Source of the DNA: Flagellimonas meridianipacifica
GTDB taxonomy: Bacteria; Bacteroidota; Bacteroidia; Flavobacteriales; Flavobacteriaceae
DNA length: 64,000 nucleotides
Assembly (NCBI RefSeq): GCF_003001695.1
Contig: NZ_PVYX01000001.1
Span: 1,240,001-1,304,000 of the forward strand
Reading direction: 5' to 3'
Shown: positions 1 to 7,971 of the stretch, piece after piece
How positions within the stretch are numbered: position 1 is the stretch's first letter
How the letters are laid out: the number at the start of each line of letters is the position of its first letter
Position numbers and translations under genes: made by a program
Notes under the pieces: model-generated
The model's database searches: none
What the model was told of the DNA's origin: nothing
Seen by the model: the letters and a program-made list of their open reading frames with translations, nothing else

Positions 1-1259
1 ACCACAATACCATTATCCACCAACATACCTAATCCCATAATCAGACCAAAAAGAATCATGGTATTCATGGTGTAGCCCAAAGTGCTCAAAATCATTAACG
101 ACATGAACATGGACATGGGGATTGCGAAACCTACAAACAGGGCATTTTTGAACCCTAAGAAGAACATCAATACCGTTACAACTAGGATAATACCAAAGAT
201 GATATTGTTCACCAAATCATCAACTTGTCCAATGGTCTTGGAAGATTGGTCATTGGCTATAGTTATTTGAAGGTCTTGCGGAAATACATTTTGTCTGGCA
301 TCTTCAACCATAACTTGAATTTGCTCTGCTGCGGCCACCATGTTTTTACCAGCTCGTTTTTTAACGTCCAGCATCACTACGGGATGTCCAAACTCTCTGG
401 CGTAGGTGGTCTTGTCCTCTTCCTTGAAAGATACCTGTGCAATATCTTTCAAATAAATAGGTTCGTTATTTTCAGATTTTACCACAAAGTTTTCCAGCTC
501 GTTGGGCTCATCAATTTCGCCAACAATACGAATCGTTCTACGTTGGCCACTAGTAATCAAGTTCCCTGCAGAAGTGGTCATGTTTTCCCTGCTAATCGTA
601 TTGATAACATCGTCAAAACTAACCTTTGCGGCCATCATTTTATAGATATCCACTGCAACCTCTACTTCTTTTTCTTGGGCACCACGGATATCCACTTGCT
701 TGATTTCCTGCAGACTTTCAATTTCATCTTCTAGGTATTCCCCATATTCTTTGAGTTTTTCCACTGGATAATCCCCCGAGATGTTGATGTTCAGGATGGG
801 AATTTCTTCGGACATACTCAAATCGAAAACCGTTGGTTCCACCTTAGCTCCATTAAAAGTGGGCCAGTCTTCTCCTGCAGTTTGGGAGTCCACCTCATCT
901 TTTACTTTTTGCTTGGCAGCTTCAACGGAAATGCTCTCATCGAACTCTACAATAATCATGGAATAGTCCTCTTGTGATGTAGAGGTAATTTCTATGACGT
1001 TGCTCACCGTTTTCAGCTCGTCTTCCAAGGGGTCGGTAATCAATTTTTCAATATCCTCAGCAGTGTTCCCTGGATAAAGCGAACTGATATAGATTTTCGT
1101 TTCCTTGATTTCAGGGAAATTCTCACGGGGCATGCTGAAATAGGCCGAACCTCCCAAAAAGAGGATAACGGCAATCAGAACATACATCGTCGTCTTGTTG
1201 TCAATAGCCCAGGAAGCCAGTCTAAACTCCTTGTTTACTTTTTTCTTTTTCTCATCCAT
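1..1259 (-). CDS. RND efflux permease (AcrB/MexB-type), 3' end outside window
   Basis: This is the inner-membrane proton/drug antiporter subunit of a tripartite RND pump. Translation from the ATG at 1259 gives a short charged N-terminus (MDEKKKKVNKEF), a first membrane segment, then the periplasmic porter region beginning with the family signature RENFPEI near residue 45. The visible part ends in the second membrane block with GLGMLVDNGIV, where the Asp belongs to the conserved TM4 proton-relay region. About 420 of roughly 1,050 residues are visible. It starts 15 nt after the adaptor gene stops and is the last visible gene of a tetR-tolC-adaptor-RND operon. The substrate cannot be told from the sequence. 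Confidence 0.93.
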   Translation of the reverse strand, partial: MDEKKKKVNKEFRLASWAIDNKTTMYVLIAVILFLGGSAYFSMPRENFPEIKETKIYISSLYPGNTAEDIEKLITDPLEDELKTVSNVIEITSTSQEDYSMIIVEFDESISVEAAKQKVKDEVDSQTAGEDWPTFNGAKVEPTVFDLSMSEEIPILNINISGDYPVEKLKEYGEYLEDEIESLQEIKQVDIRGAQEKEVEVAVDIYKMMAAKVSFDDVINTISRENMTTSAGNLITSGQRRTIRIVGEIDEPNELENFVVKSENNEPIYLKDIAQVSFKEEDKTTYAREFGHPVVMLDVKKRAGKNMVAAAEQIQVMVEDARQNVFPQDLQITIANDQSSKTIGQVDDLVNNIIFGIILVVTVLMFFLGFKNALFVGFAIPMSMFMSLMILSTLGYTMNTMILFGLIMGLGMLVDNGIV

Positions 1260-1274
1260 AATGCTAAGTTTTGA

Positions 1275-2450
1275 CTATTCTACAGTTAGGATTTTTACTT
1301 TTTGTCCATCCTTCACACTTCGGGCACCTTCATCAATAACACCATCTCCATTTTCAATTCCCGATATCACTTCAACCAAGTCTCCTTGGGTCTTTCCAGT
1401 TTTGATAACCGCTTTCTTGGCAATAGCATCCGAAGAAGTTGAATCTGAACCCACGAGATACACATATTGCTCACCTTCCGCATTTTCAGAAACAATGCTT
1501 TGTGGAATCAAGATAGCAGATTCATTGGTATAATCATTGATCATCACCTTGGCCGTAAGGTTGGGCTTTATTTTACCATTTTTGCTAGGTACGGGAATCT
1601 CCGCTGTAAACGAACGGTTGCCCGGTTTAATAAAGTTGCCTGTCTGTCTAACTTTGGTGGTAACACTGTCGCCAGTTACTGGAAAATATACCCGTACGTT
1701 TTTTCCTGGGGTAACATTGGGCAAATGACTTTCGGGAACATCTACTTGAATGTACATGTTTGAAAGGTTCACAATTCTGAAAACCTCAGAACCTGCACCG
1801 GGACTTACCACAGTGCCTTGGTCTTTGATTACATCATCAATGATTCCAGAGAAAGGTGCTCTTATCGATGATTTTGCCACCTGGCTTTGCATTTGGTTCA
1901 CTACACTTTCTTGAGCTTCGTAAGCTGTTTTTGCTTCCAAGTATTGAATTTCAGAACCTATATTTTGCTCCCATAGTCTTTTTTGACGGTCAAATGTAGT
2001 TTTGGCCAAAGCGGCTTGTGTCTTCATTTGTGCCAATTGGCTCGACAATCCACCGTCGTCAATGGAAGCCAGTAACTGACCTTTTGAGACTTTCTGTCCT
2101 TCTTTGACATACACCCTATACAAGGTTCCAGAAATTTCAGGATAGATAAGAACATTTTGTTTCGTTGTCACATCGCCCTGAAGCTCAAGATAATGGTCAA
2201 AGTTTTCCGTTTTTGCCTCAATTGTGGTCACCAGAGGTAACTTTGCACTATCATCAAGAAGGGCAATAACGGAATCCAGCTTGTAGATGTCCATTTCCAA
2301 TTCTTTTTGCTGAGAGGCAATTTCGTTTCTCTTTTCGCGAATGGCAGTTAAATCCTTACCATCAAGTACAGTTTGTAAATCTGTTCCACCACCACCGCCA
2401 CATGAATAGAGGGTGATTGCTGTAAGAACTAATAGGGATATTCTTTTCAT
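1275..2450 (-). CDS. RND efflux periplasmic adaptor (HlyD/MFP family) lipoprotein
   Basis: The membrane-fusion adaptor links the RND permease to the TolC channel. From the ATG at 2450 the protein starts with a lipoprotein signal whose lipobox ends at Cys17 (LYSC). A coiled coil at about residues 20-65, a biotinyl-lipoyl-like half motif (EGQKVSKGQLLASID), an alpha-hairpin and a beta-barrel region (RAPFSGIIDDV) follow. An alternative ATG at 2477 overlaps the tolC stop as ATGA and would add nine residues before the signal. That overlap suggests translational coupling, but the lipoprotein signal fits the internal start better. It sits directly between tolC and the permease gene. Confidence 0.92.
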   Translation of the reverse strand: MKRISLLVLTAITLYSCGGGGGTDLQTVLDGKDLTAIREKRNEIASQQKELEMDIYKLDSVIALLDDSAKLPLVTTIEAKTENFDHYLELQGDVTTKQNVLIYPEISGTLYRVYVKEGQKVSKGQLLASIDDGGLSSQLAQMKTQAALAKTTFDRQKRLWEQNIGSEIQYLEAKTAYEAQESVVNQMQSQVAKSSIRAPFSGIIDDVIKDQGTVVSPGAGSEVFRIVNLSNMYIQVDVPESHLPNVTPGKNVRVYFPVTGDSVTTKVRQTGNFIKPGNRSFTAEIPVPSKNGKIKPNLTAKVMINDYTNESAILIPQSIVSENAEGEQYVYLVGSDSTSSDAIAKKAVIKTGKTQGDLVEVISGIENGDGVIDEGARSVKDGQKVKILTVE

Positions 2451-2473
2451 GATTGTATGGTTTTGTTTTTTGA

Positions 2474-3832
2474 TCATTTATTAATTATGGTTTCCAATTC
2501 TGTTTTCCTATTGATGACATCCACCATGGACTGTAAAAATTCTTGTTGGGTGGAATACAATTGGGTTTGGGCCTGCCGCAACTCAAAACTGGTAGCCAAG
2601 CCTTCGGTATACTTTATCTGATTTTTGTTTTCAATACGTTCGGCTAGCTTTAAATTCTCCTTGGAAGTGTCATATTCCTCAATGGAGAGAATATAATCGC
2701 TCTTGGCGCTTTCCAGTTGGAGTCTGATCTGTTCTTCAGCCTCCATTAGTTCAGTTTTTGCTTTTTCCAGTGCAATTTTGGCTCGTTGGGTACTTGCACT
2801 CCTTTTTAATGAACTAAAGATTGGGATATCAAGGTCGAAACCAAGTATGGAATTTTCAAACCACTGTTGTCCTCGGTCCAAAAAGTTAAAACTATCACTA
2901 AAGGAATTTGCACCATAGTTCACAAAAGCATTGAGTGTAGGCAAAGCCCTGCTCTTGGCCAATTTAAGTTCGTAGAACCGTTGCTCGTTCAAATTAAGGG
3001 CCAACTTATAGTCTACGTTGTTTTCAATGTTGAATTCGGTATCCAAAATGGTTGGTGTAATCTGTTTTTGGGTTAAATCTTCCAAACTTTCTGAAAGCTC
3101 GGTAGGATTTTCTATAGGCAGCCCCATCATAAGGTTAAGCATCTGAAGAGTAATCTTTTCCAATCTTTTAGCATTTTTCAATTGGTTCTCCACAGAGGAC
3201 AGGGTGATTTGTAGTTGATCTACACTTTCTTCATCCCCCAGGCCATTTTCATAGATACGTTTGGTTTCATAAAGATTCTTTTCCAAAGTCGCCATGTTGC
3301 GTTCTGAAATTAGAACACTTTCCTGTGCCAATAGCACGTTGCCATAAGCTTCAACTACAGATTTCCTAACATCTAGAGCCGTCTTTTCCTTATTATTTTG
3401 GCTAAAGCTCAAAAAAGCCTTAGTTGCCTGTACACCTACTATATAAGAACCATCAAAAATTTGTTGGGTTAAGGTAGCAGTAGCGGTTGCGGTTTGCGGC
3501 GGCGCGAAAATTATGGGAACAAAAACATCTGGATCCTGTACTACCCCAGGAGGTAAAAACTCCGGTGGAACAAGAATTGAAGGGAACTGGTTTATGGGTT
3601 GTATCAACTGGTTTTGATAACTAACCGTACCAGAAATCTGTGGAAGCCCATCCGCAATGGTTTCCCATTTTTGCTTTTGGGCATCAACGATATCCCTTTC
3701 TGCATTTATTGCGCTGTAGTTATGCTCTAAGGCATAAGCTATGGCTTCATCCAACGAGAAAGTATTTGGTTTTTCCTGACTTGATAAAAGGAATGGCAGA
3801 CTTAAAATAAGACTGATAATGATTGTTCGCAT
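2474..3832 (-). CDS. TolC family outer-membrane efflux protein
   Basis: This is the outer-membrane channel of the tripartite pump. The 452-residue protein has a signal peptide of about 19 residues and two repeats of the OEP domain. These are mostly amphipathic helices with the Asn/Ala/Glu-rich pattern typical of the periplasmic tunnel (for example AYALEHNYSAINAERDI near the N-terminus). The length matches the family. The ATG at 3832 follows the TetR stop codon with no gap, and its own TGA overlaps a possible adaptor start, so regulator, channel, adaptor and permease are probably one transcript. Confidence 0.93.
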   Translation of the reverse strand: MRTIIISLILSLPFLLSSQEKPNTFSLDEAIAYALEHNYSAINAERDIVDAQKQKWETIADGLPQISGTVSYQNQLIQPINQFPSILVPPEFLPPGVVQDPDVFVPIIFAPPQTATATATLTQQIFDGSYIVGVQATKAFLSFSQNNKEKTALDVRKSVVEAYGNVLLAQESVLISERNMATLEKNLYETKRIYENGLGDEESVDQLQITLSSVENQLKNAKRLEKITLQMLNLMMGLPIENPTELSESLEDLTQKQITPTILDTEFNIENNVDYKLALNLNEQRFYELKLAKSRALPTLNAFVNYGANSFSDSFNFLDRGQQWFENSILGFDLDIPIFSSLKRSASTQRAKIALEKAKTELMEAEEQIRLQLESAKSDYILSIEEYDTSKENLKLAERIENKNQIKYTEGLATSFELRQAQTQLYSTQQEFLQSMVDVINRKTELETIINK

Positions 3833-4438
3833 TTATTCTTGGTTTGAATTGATGATTGAGTTTAATATTTTTCTTCCTTTGGGAGTCACTACTCCTCTTA
3901 AATGATATTCCAAAAAGTCATCCTCTAATTGGGTGTTGGAGAAAATGGTCATAGGAAATAAATCGTTGTCCTTAATACTGATTACCCCGCTAAAGTAGAT
4001 TCGAGCCACAAACTCTACATTGAGGTTAGCTCGATAAATACCCATTTCAACACCTCTTTTGATGTTGTCCAATACACAGTCTTGCATCATCTCGAATTGT
4101 TTTTTCTTCAGTGAATCATGAAGTTTCGGATAGTACTTTTGCAATTGATACTGCGGCGAAGATTTTTCACCTTTTAAGTGATGCATGGCAAATCGCTTTA
4201 TCTCGTACAATTCTTCGATAGGGTTTTTTTTAAGCGCCACTATCTCATCAATACCATTTGAGATAAACCAAAACAAATCCATGGTTGTCTCTTCCACCAA
4301 TTTGGTTTTATTGTCAAAATGGGAATAAATGGTCTTTTTGGAGATACCCATTTCTTGGGCTAAATCATCCATAGTAACACTTTTAAATCCCAGATTGAGA
4401 AAAAGTTCCGTTGCTTTATGTAAAATTTGCTCTCTCAT
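3833..4438 (-). CDS. TetR/AcrR family transcriptional regulator of the efflux operon
   Basis: This 201-residue repressor has an N-terminal TetR helix-turn-helix at about residues 5-50 (ILHKATELFL, TMDDLAQEMGISKKTIYSHF) and an all-helical ligand-binding C-terminal half. A longer reading frame starts at 4543, but the domain begins at the ATG at 4438. That start is preferred because a nested inverted repeat lies just upstream, which a coding extension would bury. Being the first gene of the operon and touching tolC, it is likely an autoregulator of the pump. The inducer is unknown. Confidence 0.9.
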   Translation of the reverse strand: MREQILHKATELFLNLGFKSVTMDDLAQEMGISKKTIYSHFDNKTKLVEETTMDLFWFISNGIDEIVALKKNPIEELYEIKRFAMHHLKGEKSSPQYQLQKYYPKLHDSLKKKQFEMMQDCVLDNIKRGVEMGIYRANLNVEFVARIYFSGVISIKDNDLFPMTIFSNTQLEDDFLEYHLRGVVTPKGRKILNSIINSNQE

Positions 4439-4448
4439 TTGAGGGGTC

Positions 4449-4501
4449 AAATGTAATCTGGAAACTATAGAAACAAAAAAAGTTTCCAAAGTTTTACATT
4501 T
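4449..4501 (-). promoter_or_regulatory. Nested inverted repeat, likely TetR operator
   Basis: Two perfect inverted repeats are nested here. The outer arms are AAATGTAA (4449-4456) and TTACATTT (4494-4501), and the inner arms are GGAAACT (4460-4466) and AGTTTCC (4481-4487). They begin 11 bp upstream of the tetR ATG, in the expected promoter region of the efflux operon. No exact TAnnTTTG box is seen, although TATAGTTTC lies between the inner arms on the minus strand. Autorepression is inferred from position and symmetry. Confidence 0.6.
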
Positions 4502-4659
4502 TTTTAACGTTATCGCATCTATTGTTTTACCGCGACCAACCAACTATAAATTGACGAATGGGAGAATCTTTTTTGGACTGAGTTGTTTTTTTTGACCTTG
4601 AACTCCAGAAAAATACTCTGGAGCGATTGCCATATCGTTCTTTAATGATGTTACTTTTC

Positions 4660-5070
4660 CTATTCTTGTTCATTTTTACTTTCATTTTCAATTCGCTCAA
4701 CATAAGCTGTGTAGGCTTTTTCACCTTCTTCTTTCCAGAAATTGTCATAATGTTTCCAGTCGGCAAATTCCTTTCTGGATTTGCACCAATCTTCCATTTT
4801 ACGCTTGCGTTCTTTTTTCATGCTCTTTCCTTTTGAAGAATGGTTACCCATTCCGAACAATATTTTTGCCAGCACCAACAAACCTATTGCTTGCCAATAA
4901 CCAATAGTGGTAAGACCGAATATTGTGGGCATCAGCCAGTTCCATAGCCACATAATCACAAATCCTATTAAAAAGGCAAATAGGATTGCAATAAGGATCA
5001 TAAAGAATACCTTAAATCCTTTTTTTACATATTTTTTGACTTCCATTTCGTACTTTGTTTCAGCTTCCAT
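4660..5070 (-). CDS. Conserved flavobacterial membrane protein of unknown function
   Basis: A 136-residue protein. Residues about 18-75 hold two or three hydrophobic segments (the first FKVFFMILIAILFAFLIGF, then a Trp-rich turn WLWNWLMP). The cytoplasmic tail is strongly charged and rich in Lys, Trp, Asp and Glu, including a DNFWKEEGEKAY stretch. It begins 10 nt after the sigma factor stop and is probably co-transcribed with it. Small membrane proteins of this type beside an ECF sigma factor are common in Flavobacteriaceae, so an anti-sigma or stress role is possible, but no known domain is recognised. Confidence 0.75.
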   Translation of the reverse strand: MEAETKYEMEVKKYVKKGFKVFFMILIAILFAFLIGFVIMWLWNWLMPTIFGLTTIGYWQAIGLLVLAKILFGMGNHSSKGKSMKKERKRKMEDWCKSRKEFADWKHYDNFWKEEGEKAYTAYVERIENESKNEQE

Positions 5071-5080
5071 TTCAATATTT

Positions 5081-5623
5081 TTAAAAATTATTTTTTTGTT
5101 TTTCCAAGGTTTTGGCCAGAATTGATAATGCTCTGTGTCTTCTTGACATAAGTGTTCCTGAAGAAATATTGGTTTGCATGGTTATTTCCCGATATGTGTA
5201 ACCTTCAAAATCCACAGCAATAATAATATCCTTATATTCTGGTTTAAGCTCCCGTATAGCATCTCGCAAAGCCTTTTCAAGCTCTGGTGTATAAGAATTG
5301 TCCGCCTTGTCGTAGAACAATTCTGCAAACTCTTGCCAACGATGTTCCATATCATCACTTGTATATGTATTTGTTTTCTTTGAGCGCATCAAATCGATAA
5401 TTCGATTTCTGACCGCATTGTACACAAAACCTGCAACGTTGGAAATTGGTGTTGCATCCACAGGCCTTGAAAATATGCTCACCGCCACATCCTGAACAAT
5501 ATCCTCAGCATCCCGATCGGTTGAATCCTCAACCCTGGACCTTACGTAAGCTCTCAACGAATGATATTCTTCGTTGAAAAAAGTGGTTAACCTATTTTGA
5601 TCGCTTTCTTGCGGAGATGACAT
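5081..5623 (-). CDS. ECF-type RNA polymerase sigma-70 factor
   Basis: This 180-residue sigma factor has region 2 at about residues 25-85 (ending in DAEDIVQDVAVSIF) and a region 4 helix-turn-helix at about 120-175 (GYTYREITMQTNISSGTLMSRRHRAL). It lacks regions 1 and 3, as ECF factors do. The ATG at 5623 is preferred over an upstream TTG at 5638. The downstream partner is the small membrane protein at 4660. A -7 box TAGTTTTG lies at 5667-5674. Confidence 0.88.
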   Translation of the reverse strand: MSSPQESDQNRLTTFFNEEYHSLRAYVRSRVEDSTDRDAEDIVQDVAVSIFSRPVDATPISNVAGFVYNAVRNRIIDLMRSKKTNTYTSDDMEHRWQEFAELFYDKADNSYTPELEKALRDAIRELKPEYKDIIIAVDFEGYTYREITMQTNISSGTLMSRRHRALSILAKTLEKQKNNF

Positions 5624-5666
5624 TGGTTGATTGTTCAAATCTTCTATCTATAAAGACGAAGGTTCT

Positions 5667-5674
5667 CAAAACTA
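5667..5674 (-). promoter_or_regulatory. -7 promoter box for the sigma factor gene
   Basis: TAGTTTTG on the minus strand matches the Bacteroidota -7 consensus TAnnTTTG exactly, about 44 nt before the ATG at 5623. No well-placed -33 TTG is seen. Confidence 0.5.
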
Positions 5675-5730
5675 TTGCGTTTTGGAATAAACTTTTTTCA
5701 ATTCTTAGGTTTCTTGTACTTCCTAGCTTG

Positions 5731-5738
5731 TATTTTTG
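5731..5738 (+). promoter_or_regulatory. -7 promoter box, 4 nt before the polyprenyl synthase start
   Basis: TATTTTTG matches TAnnTTTG exactly and is separated from the ATG at 5743 by only AAGA. Transcription initiating a few nt after the box would begin at or next to the start codon, predicting a leaderless mRNA. The lycopene cyclase gene has the same arrangement. Confidence 0.55.
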
Positions 5739-5742
5739 AAGA

Positions 5743-6726
5743 ATGACTGAGCAAAAGAAAATAGGTGAATTTAGAGATAAAGTATTGGCTCACTTGGACG
5801 CGCGGTTCACCACAAAAGCGCCAGAAACCCTCTACGAACCCATTTCATATATTCTGGGACTGGGCGGAAAGCGGATGCGACCCGTATTGACCTTAATGGC
5901 AGTAGATGTTTTTAATGGTAAGATTGAAGATGCCTTGGATGCGGCATTGGCCATAGAGGTTTTCCATAACTTTTCCTTGGTTCATGATGATATTATGGAT
6001 GATGCCCCTTTACGAAGGGGGAAAGTCACGGTGCACGAAAAGTGGAACATCAATACCGGAATACTTTCTGGTGATGCTATGCTCATAAAATCGTATCAGT
6101 TTTTTGAAGGTTATGAACCTGATATGTTTAAAAAGCTCGTTTCCTTGTTTAGCAAGACTGCGATAGAGGTTTGTGAAGGGCAACAATACGATGTGGATTT
6201 CGAGATAAGAAATGATGTTGCTATTCCGGAGTATCTTAAAATGATAGAATACAAAACAGCGGTTTTGGTTGCTGCATCCTTAAAAATGGGTGCTATCATT
6301 GCAAATGCATCACATTCGGATGCTGATGCCATATATGAGTTTGGAAGAAGTTTGGGTATCGCTTTCCAGTTACAAGATGACTATTTGGATGCTTTTGGAG
6401 ACCCTAAAACCTTTGGGAAGCAAGTAGGAGGGGATATTATCGAGAACAAAAAAACAATATTGTACTTGAAGGCTCTTGAATTTGCCTCATCGGATGATAA
6501 AATGGAATTGGAAAGACTATTTTCAGAAAAACCGGAAGATCCCGAAGCGAAAATCAAGAGAACGAAAGAGATTTTCCAGAAAACGGGTTCGGTTGCATTT
6601 CTCAAAAAGGAAATAGAAAATTACACGGACAGTGCGTTTGAGAGTTTGGAAAAAATTTCGGCACCGGAAGAAAACAAAATGCTCCTAAAAGAGTTTGGGA
6701 AACAGCTTATGGACCGCACCATCTAA
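5743..6726 (+). CDS. Polyprenyl diphosphate synthase, probably GGPP-forming
   Basis: This trans-prenyltransferase elongates allylic diphosphates with isopentenyl diphosphate. The 327-residue protein has the first Asp-rich motif DDIMDDAPLRRG (D82, D83, D86), GGKRMRP at 41-47, and the second Asp-rich motif LQDDYLDAFGD near 215. The fifth residue before the first motif is Phe77. An aromatic residue at this place limits the Sulfolobus acidocaldarius enzyme to C20, so geranylgeranyl diphosphate is the likely product here. It converges on a lycopene cyclase gene with a 4-bp overlap, which fits supply of carotenoid precursor. A quinone side-chain role remains possible. Confidence 0.9.
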   Translation: MTEQKKIGEFRDKVLAHLDARFTTKAPETLYEPISYILGLGGKRMRPVLTLMAVDVFNGKIEDALDAALAIEVFHNFSLVHDDIMDDAPLRRGKVTVHEKWNINTGILSGDAMLIKSYQFFEGYEPDMFKKLVSLFSKTAIEVCEGQQYDVDFEIRNDVAIPEYLKMIEYKTAVLVAASLKMGAIIANASHSDADAIYEFGRSLGIAFQLQDDYLDAFGDPKTFGKQVGGDIIENKKTILYLKALEFASSDDKMELERLFSEKPEDPEAKIKRTKEIFQKTGSVAFLKKEIENYTDSAFESLEKISAPEENKMLLKEFGKQLMDRTI

Positions 6727-7865
6727 AAAATACGCGCCAATAGGGCCCTTATAAATGGTATTGGTTTAGGAGCAGCCATCATGCGAATGTCTTCCCAAAT
6801 AGTGGTTTCATTGTCCAGAAATTTAAGAATTAAACTTGCCGGTCTTTTCTTGAAAAGAGACTCGAAGATAGATTGTCCCAAATGATTGTTTTTCGCTAAA
6901 ACATCCAACAAAAGCATATCGTAAAACAAGAACTTGTCCTTTTTGTAAAAACGGGACAAAGGCTTATTCCGCCTTAGATGGGCCGTAAGCTTTTTTACTT
7001 TTTTGCTGGTTGAATAAAAGGTGAATCCCGTACTGGGTTTGGCCCAGCCACCTGCAATACCAATATACATATGTGAATCCGTGTTCTTCTTATGAAAAGG
7101 ATAAGCGGTCATGGGAATACTTCCCTGCTCTTTTTCTGTTATAGTGTAAAGCACATCCTTGTAATGCTCATCCAAATAGGCCACAATGGCATCTTCATAT
7201 TCTTCCTTTTTGAGCAAATGTTCGGAAAACAAAGTGTATTCAAACAACGCTTCAGTTTCGGAAAAAGGAAGTACATACATAAAACGTGTATTACCTTTTT
7301 GTGGAATGGAAAAATCCATAAAAGTTGCCTCATCAACCTTAAAAACAGGTTTTTGAGTCTTTATAAACCAACCAATAAAATGTTGCTGAAGCACAGGATA
7401 TTTTTTCTGGTCATATAAGGATTCATAAGAGAAAATGCTGTTAAAAACCTTCTCACAAGCATATTTTTTGTCCTTGCCCACTACCTCCATACCGTTTTTA
7501 AGTTCATTTACAGCGGTGACTTCATCTGTAGTTCTAGTGATGTTGGGATGCTTCTGTATTTGTTTGTTATAATGGGAATAAAAATCCATGGCGCGTATCA
7601 TCTTATAAGAATAGGGCGCAATGGAGGTGGATAAACATAGCTTGTCACCCGCGAAGTAAATTTTGGACCAACTTTTTTCAAGTAGATGGTCAAAGATGCC
7701 ATCTCCAGTCTCCCAAAAACACCAGGTACGGTCATTTTTGGTCTTTACCTCTTTATCTATAACCAAAATGGATTTGGAAGCAAAAAAATCATCAGACCCT
7801 AAAGCATCTGCCAAAAGCAATCCGGAAGCACCTGCACCTATGATGATATAGTCGTAATGGGACAT
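6723..7865 (-). CDS. crtY: Lycopene cyclase family protein
   Basis: The predicted flavoprotein converts lycopene to beta-carotene by redox-neutral ring closure. The 380-residue protein starts with an FAD Rossmann motif (IIIGAGASGLLLADAL, residues 7-22), carries DRTWCFWE near residue 46, and contains GIAGGWAKPSTGFTF in the C-terminal half, a hallmark of the CrtY/LCY family. Its stop overlaps the stop of the polyprenyl synthase on the other strand. With C20 precursor made next door, this suggests a beta-carotene/zeaxanthin-type pigment pathway; phytoene synthase, desaturase and hydroxylase genes are not in the window. Confidence 0.9.
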   Translation of the reverse strand: MSHYDYIIIGAGASGLLLADALGSDDFFASKSILVIDKEVKTKNDRTWCFWETGDGIFDHLLEKSWSKIYFAGDKLCLSTSIAPYSYKMIRAMDFYSHYNKQIQKHPNITRTTDEVTAVNELKNGMEVVGKDKKYACEKVFNSIFSYESLYDQKKYPVLQQHFIGWFIKTQKPVFKVDEATFMDFSIPQKGNTRFMYVLPFSETEALFEYTLFSEHLLKKEEYEDAIVAYLDEHYKDVLYTITEKEQGSIPMTAYPFHKKNTDSHMYIGIAGGWAKPSTGFTFYSTSKKVKKLTAHLRRNKPLSRFYKKDKFLFYDMLLLDVLAKNNHLGQSIFESLFKKRPASLILKFLDNETTIWEDIRMMAAPKPIPFIRALLARIF

Positions 7866-7869
7866 TGCT

Positions 7870-7877
7870 CAAAAATA
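7870..7877 (-). promoter_or_regulatory. -7 promoter box, 4 nt before the lycopene cyclase start
   Basis: TATTTTTG on the minus strand is followed by AGCA and then the ATG at 7865. The layout matches that of the polyprenyl synthase gene almost base for base and again predicts a leaderless transcript. Confidence 0.55.
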
Positions 7878-7971
7878 CGAATTAAAGAAGCTAAAGTTAA
7901 ATGTGGATTTGAGGAGTCTTAATCCACTTCTTTTTGCTTAAAAATGAGTAAATTAAAGGAAAAATCAGCTT

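Noticed and set aside
225-734. Long plus-strand frame opposite the RND permease
   Set aside because: The minus strand reads a canonical RND protein without interruption; the plus frame has no signal, domain or family-like pattern.
4527-4766. Basic minus-strand frame between tetR and the small membrane protein
   Set aside because: It overlaps the end of the gene at 4660 in another frame and has skewed Lys/Arg composition; treated as non-coding.
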